Of a stretch of DNA of 64,000 nucleotides, positions 46,935-56,877 are shown piece after piece. Under the pieces are notes generated by a model. That model was not told where the DNA came from. It saw only the letters and a list, made by a program, of their open reading frames with translations, and made no database searches. This DNA comes from Ardenticatenaceae bacterium (GTDB lineage Bacteria; Chloroflexota; Anaerolineae; Promineifilales; Promineifilaceae). The position numbers and the translations under genes are program-made. The stretch spans positions 124,001 through 188,000 of the forward strand of contig JACKBN010000003.1 in NCBI GenBank assembly GCA_020634565.1, in the 5' to 3' direction. How positions within the stretch are numbered: the stretch's first letter is position 1; the number at the start of each line of letters is the position of its first letter.

Positions 46935-48098
46935 ATGAAATGGTTTGTCTGGCTGGTTTTGCTGCTGGGAGTAGTTGGTTGTGTTACTGAAGCGCCGGTT
47001 GTGGTGGCAACGGCCGTCCCCCCAACACCAACCCCCATTCCCACCAACGCCTGCGAGCGGTTTGCCGAGGTGACTGTGGTGGAAACGGCCGTTTCCCCGG
47101 CTCCCATTACCTCTACCACCACACCCCCGCCGCGCTACGCCGTGCATACTCTGTTTGTAGACGAGACGATTGTCAATCTGGCGGCAGAGGCGGGGTTCGA
47201 CACGATTGTGCAAGTGTTGCCCTGGCGCGATGTGCAGCCCGCGCCCGACCAATTTGCCTGGGACGCGGCCGATGCGCTGGTGAAGATGGTGCGCCAGCGC
47301 GGCCTAAACCTGGTGCTGCGGCTGGACATGCCGCCGGCATGGGCGGTGCAAAACGATCCGGCTGGCTTACCGTTTGATCTGGCGGCGTATGGGGGATTTG
47401 TAACGGCCGTTGCTCAACGCTATCGAGGCGAAATTCTGGGTTACATCATCTGGAACGAACCCAATTTAGCCGCCGAGTGGAGCCGCTCTGGCGGCAATTT
47501 GGAAGATCATTGGGCCAGGTTTGATGGCTGGGTGGCTGATCCTGCCGATTACGTTGGGGTGCTGGGTGTTGCCTTTCGCCAAATTCGCGCCGCTGATCCG
47601 CAGGCGCTGGTGGTGGGCGGTGGCCTGGCCCCAACCAACGAGACGTCGCCCCGCGCCGTGGACGACCGTGTTTTTCTGGAGCAGCTGTGGGCGGCGGGCA
47701 TGGCCGACTGCCTGGACGTGCTGGCATTGCACGCCTACGGCTTTGGCCTGTCGCCAGACGCGCCAAATGACATTCACAACAACCTCAACCTGGGGCGCAT
47801 CGTGCAAATGCATGACATTACGCAAGCGGCGGGGGTGTCAAAGCCAATCTGGATTACGGAGTTGGGTTACACAGTAGTGGATGGCAACCAGCCTGCCGTC
47901 TCGGAAGTGCAGCAGGCGGACTATTTGCTGGCGGCGCGGGCGCGCGCGGCGGACGAGTGGCCTTGGGTGGCGCTGTTTACGGTGTGGAATTTGGTGTACG
48001 GCCGTTCCCCAACCGACGAAATGAGCGGTTACAGTCTCGTCAACCCGGACCTTTCGCCGCGACCTGCCTTTTACGCCTGGCAGCAATCAACGCCGTAG
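46935..48098 (+). CDS. Lipoprotein glycoside hydrolase, clan GH-A-like (GH39/GH5-type barrel)
   Basis: 387-residue predicted secreted hydrolase. The start at 46935 begins a lipoprotein signal (MKWFVWLVLLLGVVGC). A Pro/Thr linker (TAVPPTPTPIPTN...) precedes a TIM-barrel: LPWRDVQPAPDQFAWDAAD, then YIIWNEPNLAAEW with the acid/base Glu in NEP, and PIWITELGYT with the nucleophile Glu near residue 330. The two glutamates fit a retaining clan GH-A enzyme. Exact family and sugar substrate unknown. Its 3' end overlaps the convergent small membrane protein gene by 12 bp. Confidence 0.83.
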   Translation: MKWFVWLVLLLGVVGCVTEAPVVVATAVPPTPTPIPTNACERFAEVTVVETAVSPAPITSTTTPPPRYAVHTLFVDETIVNLAAEAGFDTIVQVLPWRDVQPAPDQFAWDAADALVKMVRQRGLNLVLRLDMPPAWAVQNDPAGLPFDLAAYGGFVTAVAQRYRGEILGYIIWNEPNLAAEWSRSGGNLEDHWARFDGWVADPADYVGVLGVAFRQIRAADPQALVVGGGLAPTNETSPRAVDDRVFLEQLWAAGMADCLDVLALHAYGFGLSPDAPNDIHNNLNLGRIVQMHDITQAAGVSKPIWITELGYTVVDGNQPAVSEVQQADYLLAARARAADEWPWVALFTVWNLVYGRSPTDEMSGYSLVNPDLSPRPAFYAWQQSTP

Positions 48099-48347
48099 CC
48101 GCGTTCTCTTTTTCCACAAACCGACCAGCGCCGCGCTGACGGCGTACCAGAATAGAAGATCCAATAGCAGCCACAGCCCGTTGAACTCGGCGCAAGGTGT
48201 TCCTGGCGGGCAGGGTCCCCAGGCCAGGTAAAACTGAAGCGGGAAGCCCATCGGGAAGGTGTCTGAGAGGGTGGCCATGACATGCATGCGCCAGAGCAGG
48301 GAGGTGATGATGAATAAGGCAAGCGTCAGGCTGAGTTTTAATTTCAT
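48087..48347 (-). CDS. Small membrane protein, 86 aa
   Basis: Two hydrophobic segments: an N-terminal one (LKLSLTLALFIITSLLW) and one near residues 58-78 (GLWLLLDLLFWYAVSAALVGLW), with a basic C-terminus (KKRTRLRR). A cysteine pair lies between them (GPCPPGTPC). It lies 9 bp downstream of a lipoprotein gene in the same orientation and is probably co-transcribed. Function unknown. Confidence 0.6.
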   Translation of the reverse strand: MKLKLSLTLALFIITSLLWRMHVMATLSDTFPMGFPLQFYLAWGPCPPGTPCAEFNGLWLLLDLLFWYAVSAALVGLWKKRTRLRR

Positions 48348-48356
48348 TGGGTCGTT

Positions 48357-48830
48357 TTACGGCCGTTCCGTCACCACAAACGTTGCTTCATACTGCCTGG
48401 CTGGAATGCGTTGGTCGATCTCTTCAGGATAGGGATTGAGCGCGGTTAACTGAATTTGAAAATCGCCATAAACCACCACATCCTGCTTAAGTGGCGGATT
48501 GGTGTTCATTTCCAGCGTCTCTTCGGCTGTCCCATTTTGGCTGACGCGGATGGAAATTCTGGCTTCGCCCGCTTCGACGCACTGTACGTTGCTGGGGCAG
48601 CGAGACTCAAATAAAAGGTCCACAAACGTGAGGTTGAGGTCTGTGGTGGCGAGAACGGCCGTTTGCCCCCTGGGCACAGTAATCGGCTGATCTAACTCAA
48701 TGGTGAGCAGGTCCGGCGTGGCTGTTGGGTCTGGCTCAGCGGTGGGTGACGCTGTATCGGCGGCGTTGCAAGACACAACGGTCAGTATCAAGAGTAGGAA
48801 AAGCAGCGTGACAACTTTGTTGGTGAGCAT
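48357..48830 (-). CDS. Lipoprotein, 157 aa, unknown function
   Basis: Signal peptide MLTNKVVTLLFLLLILTVVSC with lipobox VVSC, a short acidic Pro/Thr linker (TASPTAEPDPTATPD), then a beta-rich ~115-residue domain with two cysteines (SRCPSNVQC) that could form a disulphide outside the membrane. No family recognised. It sits between a small membrane protein gene and an 89-aa protein gene, all on the minus strand with short gaps, a likely operon. Confidence 0.8.
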   Translation of the reverse strand: MLTNKVVTLLFLLLILTVVSCNAADTASPTAEPDPTATPDLLTIELDQPITVPRGQTAVLATTDLNLTFVDLLFESRCPSNVQCVEAGEARISIRVSQNGTAEETLEMNTNPPLKQDVVVYGDFQIQLTALNPYPEEIDQRIPARQYEATFVVTERP

Positions 48831-48844
48831 TGGTGTACGGTTCC

Positions 48845-49114
48845 TTAGGCTAGACCCAGTTCCATTTTTTCAACGGCCGTTTTCGCTGCCTCAAATCCTG
48901 CCTGGGTGATGCGGCGATACGCCTGGATCGCTTCCAGTTTTTTGCCCTGTTGCAGTAAGGCGGCTACCTCGCGCAGTTCTGGGGGAATATTGTTGCTGGG
49001 CGTGTCCACAAATGTCAAATGCAGATGGTCGAGGATAAAGTCGGTTTTGCGCTCCAGGCGGGCAATGGCCTGGCTGAGGCGGCTTAAATGTTCATTAATC
49101 GTTTTGTCGTCCAT
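48845..49114 (-). CDS. Small protein with ribosomal L7/L12 C-terminal-like domain
   Basis: 89 residues. The N-terminal half is a helix suited to coiled coil (LSRLSQAIARLERKTDFILDHL). The C-terminal half, PELREVAALLQQGKKLEAIQAYRRITQAGFEAAKTAVEKME, follows the L7/L12 C-terminal pattern (xxLLxxGKKxxAIxxxRxxTGxGLxEAKxxVE). Small proteins of this kind are common in actinobacteria and Chloroflexota and are not ribosomal stalk proteins. First gene of the minus-strand trio ending at 48087. Confidence 0.75.
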   Translation of the reverse strand: MDDKTINEHLSRLSQAIARLERKTDFILDHLHLTFVDTPSNNIPPELREVAALLQQGKKLEAIQAYRRITQAGFEAAKTAVEKMELGLA

Positions 49115-49247
49115 GATCGGTGTCTCCTGAAATAAATGATCGGGTGGGTTTCATGAGGAGGCAGTGTAAACGGTGGGCATACGGCCTGTCAGTATCAAAA
49201 AAGCACACAATTTTTGACACCGTTTGACTGGCTGTTTTGTTGTGGGG

Positions 49248-50501
49248 TTAGCTTTCGGCAGGCAGGGTAACGGTGAACTGGAACCCTTGTTTGGGGGCGG
49301 TGTTGATTTGCATACGGCCGTTTAACAACTGCACCCGCTCTTCGATACCCACCAAACCAAAGCTGCTGGCGCTCTTTTGGGCCAGGTCTGTGCCAATGCC
49401 GTTGTCTTGCAGCGTGAGGGTGGTTTGCTGCGGCGCGTAACGCAGGGCAATGTCCACCCGAGAGGCGAGGGCGTGCTTGCTCACGTTGGTCAGCCCTTCT
49501 TGCACGGCGCGGTACAGCGTTAACTCCACTTTGGGATCGCGCTGTGCTGGTTCGCCCTCGATTTGCACCTCAACCACTAAACCCGCTTCACGGGCCTCTT
49601 CCGCCAGTTTGCCGATGGCTTCGGCCAGCGTTTGATTTTCCAGCGGCGATTCGCGCAGCGCGCTGACTGAGTGGCGCACGGCGGCCAATCCTTCCTGCGT
49701 AAGATTTTGTGCCTTGTCCAGTGCATCTTTTGCTTTTTCGGGATGATTGGTCATGATGGTTTTAGCGGCTTCGATTTGCACGTTGACCACGGTGAGGTAA
49801 TGGCCTAGATTGTCGTGGATTTCCCGGGCGACGCGGTTACGCTCGCGCATGGTGGCCAGCTCTTCCACCTGGGCTGCGTATTCGGCCAGCCGGTGGTTGG
49901 CGTCGCGCAAATCGGTGGCCAGCCGCTGAATTTCGTTGCGGGCGGCGCTTTCACGCAGGGCAATGCTGGTAAAGATCAGGGTAAAGATCATCGCCGACCC
50001 AATGGAAAGCAGGTCTACTATTGATTCCAGAAACCCCTGATTGGGGAAAAAAGCGCGCCAGATTAAACCGAGTAATAGCAGGCTGACAACGGCCGTAAAC
50101 CACCAACTGCGTGACAAACTTTGGGCGGAAATTGGCAGGATGAGAATCCACATGGCGCCGCTGCCGGTGTCGCCGGTGAGAAACAGCAGGCCAGCCATCG
50201 CGGCAATCTGGATGCCAAAGTAGAGGTAGGGGGCAAACCAGACCTGTAGAAAACGTTCGTGCAGCATCATGCCGCCCGTGCCGTTGACGACGTAAACAAC
50301 CCAGCAAAGCAGCGTAAGGATAATTTGCCAGGTGGGCTGTGCCCAAAAACGGGTAGAAAGAAGCAGGGGCACCAGGGCCACGATGGCCAGGGACATCACC
50401 ACAATGTTGACGCCAATGCCGGTGAACCGGTCGTTGGCTTCGATCTGTTCGGTGACTTTACTTTCTGGCGTGGATTGGGCAATCTTTTTTTGCAATCTCA
50501 T
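49248..50501 (-). CDS. Membrane sensor histidine kinase, NarL-partner type (orphan)
   Basis: 417 residues. Five or six N-terminal transmembrane helices (about 28-180), then a coiled coil (ESAARNEIQRLATDLRDANHRLAEY), phospho-acceptor H229 in VAREIHDNLGHYL and a HATPase_c domain ending with QDNGIGTDL and SSFGLVGIEERVQLLNGRM. Kinases of this type normally pair with an adjacent NarL-type regulator; none is next to it. Its start lies 3 bp downstream of the hslO stop, so it is probably co-transcribed with that redox chaperone. Confidence 0.92.
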   Translation of the reverse strand: MRLQKKIAQSTPESKVTEQIEANDRFTGIGVNIVVMSLAIVALVPLLLSTRFWAQPTWQIILTLLCWVVYVVNGTGGMMLHERFLQVWFAPYLYFGIQIAAMAGLLFLTGDTGSGAMWILILPISAQSLSRSWWFTAVVSLLLLGLIWRAFFPNQGFLESIVDLLSIGSAMIFTLIFTSIALRESAARNEIQRLATDLRDANHRLAEYAAQVEELATMRERNRVAREIHDNLGHYLTVVNVQIEAAKTIMTNHPEKAKDALDKAQNLTQEGLAAVRHSVSALRESPLENQTLAEAIGKLAEEAREAGLVVEVQIEGEPAQRDPKVELTLYRAVQEGLTNVSKHALASRVDIALRYAPQQTTLTLQDNGIGTDLAQKSASSFGLVGIEERVQLLNGRMQINTAPKQGFQFTVTLPAES

Positions 50502-50504
50502 TGC

Positions 50505-51374
50505 TTACATCGTGTCTATGAGCGCTTCCAATTCTTCACGGTTGAAAACATATTGTTCGTGGCAAAAGTGGCAGTCAACCACGGCCTCTCCTTCGGTGTC
50601 GAGGATGTGCCTGAGTTCGTCACTGCCAAGTGAGATAAGGGCTTGTTCGCTGCGGGAACGGCTACAGCCACATTCAAAATGTAACGGCCGTTCCTCAAGC
50701 AGTTTGTATGGCATCTCCCCAAAAATGAGCGTCAGGATCTCTTGTGGCGTCTTGCCGCTGTGCAGCAGGTCGGCCACGGGGGGCAGTTCCTGAATGTTGT
50801 TGCGCAGCTGGTTCACGATGCCCGATTCGTACGGGGGCATCGCCTGGATGAGCAGCCCGCCTACCATTTGCAGCGTGCCTTCTTCATCAACAAGATGGCT
50901 GATGTCGATGAGGGAGGGGATTTGCTCGGATTGGTTGAGGAAGAAGGTAAGCTCGGCGGCGATGTCGCCGCTGCCCAAGGGCACGGTGCTTTCGACCAGT
51001 TCTGGCAGCAGCACATCGCGCACGATGGTGAGCAGGCCAGTGTCGCCCAAGGCGGCGGCAATTTGTTCACGGCTCAGATCCGGCAGGTCGATGAATGGCT
51101 GGGAGACGTAGCCTCGGATACGGCCGTTGTTATCAGACTCCACCAATATTTTTTGCAGCGGGCCGCTGCCCTCAAACTTCATGGCCAGGCGCTGCCGCAC
51201 TTTGAGCATGGCACCCATCAGCGCCGCGCCGGTGAGCGCATGCGCCAGGGCAATGGTGGCGATGGGGAAGGTGCCGTGGCGGTCGGCCGCTTCCAGGGCC
51301 AGGCCGGTGTTGCTTGAAACAATCACGCGTACCCCGGCTTCACGGGCCAGGGCGCGGACTAAATAATCGTTCAC
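50505..51374 (-). CDS. hslO: Hsp33 redox-regulated chaperone
   Basis: 289 residues, full length for Hsp33. The holdase is activated when its C-terminal zinc site is oxidised. The zinc-binding cysteines are present as CGC near residue 235 (FECGCSRSR) and CHFC near residue 268 (DCHFCHEQY). N-terminal sequence VRALAREAGVRVIVSSNTGLALEAADRH and ALTGAALMGAMLKVRQRL match the family, and the PLGSGDIAAELTFFLNQSEQIP segment is typical. It is divergent from a lipoprotein gene and followed by a sensor kinase 3 bp downstream. Confidence 0.95.
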   Translation of the reverse strand: MNDYLVRALAREAGVRVIVSSNTGLALEAADRHGTFPIATIALAHALTGAALMGAMLKVRQRLAMKFEGSGPLQKILVESDNNGRIRGYVSQPFIDLPDLSREQIAAALGDTGLLTIVRDVLLPELVESTVPLGSGDIAAELTFFLNQSEQIPSLIDISHLVDEEGTLQMVGGLLIQAMPPYESGIVNQLRNNIQELPPVADLLHSGKTPQEILTLIFGEMPYKLLEERPLHFECGCSRSRSEQALISLGSDELRHILDTEGEAVVDCHFCHEQYVFNREELEALIDTM

Positions 51375-51562
51375 AGGTTAACCTCGTTTGCTTATATTTC
51401 CCCAAATTCTGCACAGGGAAATGCGTTCAAGACAAGTATTATACGCGGTTTGGAAAGAGGGATCATCTTGTTGAAAAAGTGTTGACGGGGGGAACGGCCG
51501 TATTACAATTAGCCGGCTTCACTGAGTCATCGTGCCCAAGACGGCCAAAAAGAGGAAATACA

Positions 51563-52996
51563 ATGAACCGAAAACTGCATCTTATTTTCTTAATCTTGTT
51601 TGTGTTGCTGAGTGTTGTGGCTTGCTCATCAGGAAATGGGGCAGCAGAAATTGCCCAAGAAAACACGCCGCCGCCGACAAACACACCGCAACCAACCGAT
51701 ACGGCCGTACCGCCGACCCATACACCTGTCCCCACCGCAACGGCCACGGCTACGCCCATACCTACGCCAACCGTTGAAGTATGCAATATCGTCACTCTGG
51801 AAGATGCCATAAACTCCCTGGCAAAACTGAACAGCTATCAAACCAATATCGTTATGAGTTCTGATATTGAGGAGATTCAAGGGGAAACAATGATTGAAGG
51901 CGAAATGGCTGTTCAATTACAGGATGGTGTTGTTGATAAATTGTCATTTATGATGGGTTCGCCGCTTGGTTTTTCGGAAACGATAGAAATGATTTTTGCC
52001 GAAGATCGACTTTATATCAGAAGTGGCGTCAATGAGGGTTGGGAAACTGTAGAAGGTGAGGTCGCTACGAATTTATTGCAAACATTTACGGAGGCGCAAC
52101 TGATTCGGCCGGAGATTATTAACAATTTGGATATTTCTAGCTGCCAGGTTTCGTATGACACAATGGATGGGGTGGATGCAAAAATTTACAGCTTTGGGGA
52201 ATTTAGCCTTGAGGGTGTTGAGACGATGTCCAGCTCACTCATAAATGCAGACCCCGAAAATGTGATGGGAAAGTCGATTGCTTTTACACTGCTGCCGTTT
52301 GATGATTTGCTGGTGCCAGTAAAGATGGAAATGGTGATGCAGTTTTTTAATTTTGACGAGATATTTGAGGTAACGGCCGTTCAAGATATACACAGTGTCA
52401 ATAAGCCTGTTGAGATCGACGTTCCTGCCGCTTTGCCAACCTCTTTTATTCTGAATGTGCCCCTGGAAAAGGATGCAACCATTGCGATTGAAAGACGAGA
52501 TTTAATTACCTTTTCTATCTCTGGCGAGCTGCAAGATTCCCTGGCCACTTATCGGGCACTTGTAATAGAAAACGGCTGGCTTGAGGTAGATGCCTATGAG
52601 CAAGAAGCGCAAGGGATTTTGTTTCAGACAGTTAAATTTACCAAAGGCTATGATACGTTGATACTCCTGGTCGGTGAGCAGTCTGGAAATGTGATAATTA
52701 CCATGCTTGTTGAAGGTTTGGAACGATTTTTAGATGTGCCCATCTTGCCCGATTCCGAAACGCAGGATGAGTTTGGCAGCTATTTAGAATATCTTTCGCC
52801 ACTTTCTCATGATGAAATCCTGGCATTCTATGAAGAAATCATGCCGCAAGAAGGTTGGTCGCTAAAGAATTGGGGGCGTGAGGTTTGGGAAGCGTATGAA
52901 TTGACATATCGCCGTTACCTAAGAGGCGACATTTCAATACGAATCACAATTTCAGAACGAGAAGAGGGGACTCTGGTTACAATTGCTCGTGAATAG
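51563..52996 (+). CDS. Lipoprotein with Thr/Pro linker, 477 aa
   Basis: The start at 51563 follows AAGAGGAAA and begins a lipoprotein signal MNRKLHLIFLILFVLLSVVAC. A TNTPQPTDTAVPPTHTP-type linker follows. The first folded domain (about 75-290) begins EDAINSLAKLNSYQTNIVMSSD and has the LNSYQ...E...DRLYIR pattern of LolA/LppX-like lipid-carrier folds. The second part (300-477) contains two similar segments (SGELQDSLATYRALVIENGW; LSHDEILAFYEEIMPQEGW) like those of secreted proteins that test small steps of binding. The lipid-carrier idea is inference. A long hairpin separates it from convergent glnS. Confidence 0.8.
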   Translation: MNRKLHLIFLILFVLLSVVACSSGNGAAEIAQENTPPPTNTPQPTDTAVPPTHTPVPTATATATPIPTPTVEVCNIVTLEDAINSLAKLNSYQTNIVMSSDIEEIQGETMIEGEMAVQLQDGVVDKLSFMMGSPLGFSETIEMIFAEDRLYIRSGVNEGWETVEGEVATNLLQTFTEAQLIRPEIINNLDISSCQVSYDTMDGVDAKIYSFGEFSLEGVETMSSSLINADPENVMGKSIAFTLLPFDDLLVPVKMEMVMQFFNFDEIFEVTAVQDIHSVNKPVEIDVPAALPTSFILNVPLEKDATIAIERRDLITFSISGELQDSLATYRALVIENGWLEVDAYEQEAQGILFQTVKFTKGYDTLILLVGEQSGNVIITMLVEGLERFLDVPILPDSETQDEFGSYLEYLSPLSHDEILAFYEEIMPQEGWSLKNWGREVWEAYELTYRRYLRGDISIRITISEREEGTLVTIARE

Positions 52997-53011
52997 CGGG
53001 CAAAGTAAATA

Positions 53012-53042
53012 TTTCCCCGGAAACTCGCAGTTTCCGGGGAAA
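53012..53042. terminator. Long hairpin between convergent genes
   Basis: Perfect 14-bp stem TTTCCCCGGAAACT / AGTTTCCGGGGAAA with a 3-nt loop between the lipoprotein and glnS stops. The flanking T/A runs are short, but its position suits a bidirectional terminator. Confidence 0.7.
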
Positions 53043-53053
53043 TTGGGAGCAGT

Positions 53054-54763
<1,710 letters not shown>

Positions 54764-55153
54764 GCTGTGTTCCTTTCAAAAAATGAACGCAGAGGTGCAG
54801 AGGGATGGAAAATGAATGCGTACCCTGGCATCTTTGCGTGATGATTCTTCAAAATACCCCTGTGATCATAAGCGATTCAAGCCAGGATGCAAATTTGTAA
54901 AAGCGGGAAAGCAAGTTTGCAAGAAGGCGGGCCATTTCTCCCACGTTCGCTTGGACAAACCACAAAATGCAAAAGCCCCAAACCGCAGCCGCTATATTGT
55001 CTTAAAGGTGTTGCTTTGTGGCGGTAAAAGCGATAATTACTATTGTTAGGTGGGAGAACTGATTAAAGTCATCACGTTTGGTGTAGATGATTTTGTACAG
55101 TAGCGTTCAATAGTTTGTTTTCTTTATTCTTTACTGTGAGAAGGAGATCGGAA
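54764..55153. other. Intergenic region, 390 bp
   Basis: Promoter region between glnS (-) and the 55154 gene (+). A 77-codon open frame at 54816-55049 has no Shine-Dalgarno and an unlikely composition, so I do not call it. No repeats or clear promoter elements recognised. Confidence 0.5.
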
Positions 55154-55678
55154 ATGGTATCTTCTCGTTGGCAAAAACAGCATATTTATTTTCAGCCGAT
55201 TGTTTGGGCCGCTTCAGCGATCATCTCTTTTTTAACGATCATTATTTTGATGTGGTTTGGGGTCGGGGTAGAGGTGGCCAGTGCCTCTTTTATTGTTGTT
55301 TTTGCCGTCATGCGGGTTTCGCTGGCGTTTCTCCTCAAAAATCGGTTTGCCAACTCGATGGTGCGTATTCTGAAATTTGACTACGAGGAGCTAGAACGCG
55401 ACTTTCGTATCCTGTTTAAGAACAAATACATTCGTTTTCAGCGCAAGTCTGAAGAAGACGCCTATTTTTACGACTTTCCTGGACGTCATTTGAGTATGAC
55501 TGTTCAGCCTTATTGGTTCTCTAGTGACATCAACCAACCACCTGCTACCAAAGTAGTTCTCCGTGTCCTAAACGCAAAAAACAAAGAATTTGCGGAAATG
55601 CTGGCCAGTTCCATTGACGAGATGGCCGATCTGCGGAAGCAATCGACTCAACCTGCAATTGCCACAAAGCGCGACTGA
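55154..55678 (+). CDS. Membrane protein with soluble C-terminal domain, 174 aa
   Basis: The start at 55154 follows AAGGAGATCGGAA. Two transmembrane helices (about residues 15-33 and 38-58) are followed by a ~110-residue cytoplasmic domain (LKFDYEELERDFRILFKNKYIRFQRK... to the end). No family recognised. Single gene. The stop is directly followed by an ACGGCCGT copy. Confidence 0.65.
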   Translation: MVSSRWQKQHIYFQPIVWAASAIISFLTIIILMWFGVGVEVASASFIVVFAVMRVSLAFLLKNRFANSMVRILKFDYEELERDFRILFKNKYIRFQRKSEEDAYFYDFPGRHLSMTVQPYWFSSDINQPPATKVVLRVLNAKNKEFAEMLASSIDEMADLRKQSTQPAIATKRD

Positions 55679-55851
55679 AACGGCCGTTTACCCTTCCCCT
55701 CGGTAAATGTCTTGCGCTTGCCAGGGCCGTTTTGTTATGATGCTTCGGTGCGTTTTTGGTAACTTGCGCCGGTGTGATGGCGTAGATACGGCCGTTTTAC
55801 CATGAAATTAATAAGCAAAATTTAGAGTACATGCTTTCCGCCAGGAGTTGA

Positions 55852-56298
55852 ATGCTAAAAGATAGAGTGAAAGTTGAAGCTTCTAAATGGTCATTTTCTA
55901 AAAAGCGCCTCCTTAATCTGGCTATTGGGTTAACGGCGCTGTTGCTCACAGAATTGGCCCGTACGTTTTATCGCCCCTTCATTTACGAAAATGGCATAAA
56001 TGATTTCCACATAGCCGATACCTTGGGCAACTCTTTGGGCACTGTGGCCACTGTATTTGTTTTCGTGGGTCTGCTGGGTCGTGACCGACTAGAAGATTTA
56101 TTTCTCATCCGAACGGTTACCATCAGTGTATTCGTCTATGAGCTCGCCCACCCCTTATTGGGCAAACCGATTGATCCCTTCGATATGGTTGCTACCGTGC
56201 TAGCGGGTTTCTTTTGCGAAGGCCTTTACCGGCTGCTGTATAAATCGGAGCAGCCAGTCCGCAAGCAAAGTGGCGATAATGCGCAAAGCGCTGAGTAG
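55852..56298 (+). CDS. Four-helix membrane protein, 148 aa
   Basis: The start follows AGGAGTTGA. Four hydrophobic helices, including LLNLAIGLTALLLTELARTFYRPFIY, TVATVFVFVGLLG, and DMVATVLAGFFCEGLYRLLY. The TELARTFYRPFIYENGINDFHIADTLGNSLGT pattern with acidic and aromatic residues in the membrane resembles VanZ-like or small DUF membrane proteins without a clear match. It precedes the PadR gene in the same orientation, with a separate promoter between them. Function unknown. Confidence 0.65.
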   Translation: MLKDRVKVEASKWSFSKKRLLNLAIGLTALLLTELARTFYRPFIYENGINDFHIADTLGNSLGTVATVFVFVGLLGRDRLEDLFLIRTVTISVFVYELAHPLLGKPIDPFDMVATVLAGFFCEGLYRLLYKSEQPVRKQSGDNAQSAE

Positions 56299-56415
56299 GC
56301 GATAGGCTAGATTCAGAAGTTGGGGATCAATGCCCTTTTGTGAGATTGGCTGAAGAACGGCCGTTCCGCAAAAGGGTATTTTTTTGCCACAATCTTGCTC
56401 AAAAATACTTGGGTA

Positions 56416-56445
56416 TTGACAATACTGTATGACATACAGTATAAT
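56416..56445 (+). promoter_or_regulatory. PadR gene promoter with overlapping palindromic operator
   Basis: TTGACA (56416-56421), 18-bp spacer, TATAAT (56440-56445). The inverted repeat ATACTGTAT-GAC-ATACAGTAT (56422-56442) fills the spacer and enters the -10 box. Expected start site near 56452, next to the ATG at 56453. Confidence 0.8.
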
Positions 56446-56452
56446 GCGACGC

Positions 56453-56809
56453 ATGGCAACAAACTCTGAAAAAGAAGCACTTTACGAAAAACTTCTACTG
56501 GAACTGCGGCGTGGCGTACTCATGTTGGCCGTGCTCAGCCAGCTGCAAGATGAGCAGTACGGTTACTCACTCAAGCAGTCACTGGATGAGCAAGGGATGG
56601 AAATTAACGAAGGTACGCTCTATCCGCTGCTGCGCCGCCTGGAATCGCAAGGGCTGCTGGAAAGTGACTGGCAGGTGGTAGACGATACCCGCCCACGCCG
56701 CTATTACCAGATGAGCCAGGAAGGCGAGACGGTATACGCCAATCTGACGCAGGAATGGCAGGCATTGGTTGTGGTGATGAACCAACTGCTGGGTTTGAAA
56801 TCGAAATAA
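56453..56809 (+). CDS. PadR family transcriptional regulator
   Basis: 118-residue winged-helix repressor. LRRGVLMLAVLSQLQDEQYGYSLKQSL begins the PadR fold, and INEGTLYPLLRRLESQGLLESDWQ is the recognition helix region, followed by the wing RRYYQMSQEGE. The C-terminal helix mediates dimerisation. The mRNA appears leaderless, and the ATACTGTAT-n3-ATACAGTAT operator over the promoter suggests autorepression. The HAAS-domain gene 68 bp downstream is the usual partner of such PadR genes. Confidence 0.93.
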   Translation: MATNSEKEALYEKLLLELRRGVLMLAVLSQLQDEQYGYSLKQSLDEQGMEINEGTLYPLLRRLESQGLLESDWQVVDDTRPRRYYQMSQEGETVYANLTQEWQALVVVMNQLLGLKSK

Positions 56810-56877
56810 TCTGCCACAGAGGTCGCAAAAATTATCTTTTTTCTCTGTGATCTCTATGGCAAAAATTGAGGATGCTA

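Noticed and set aside
37864..47096. Extended ACGGCCGT palindromes as intrinsic terminators or attenuators
   Set aside because: They lie inside coding regions, have minimal loops and no T-runs.
45071..47122. Extended malic enzyme frame starting at 47122
   Set aside because: The extra ~138 residues overlap the divergent lipoprotein hydrolase gene, have no family sequence, and a strong AAGGAG site supports the start at 46708.
54816..55049. 77-codon open frame upstream of the 55154 gene
   Set aside because: No Shine-Dalgarno sequence, Lys/Cys-rich unstructured composition, and it lies in a normal promoter gap.
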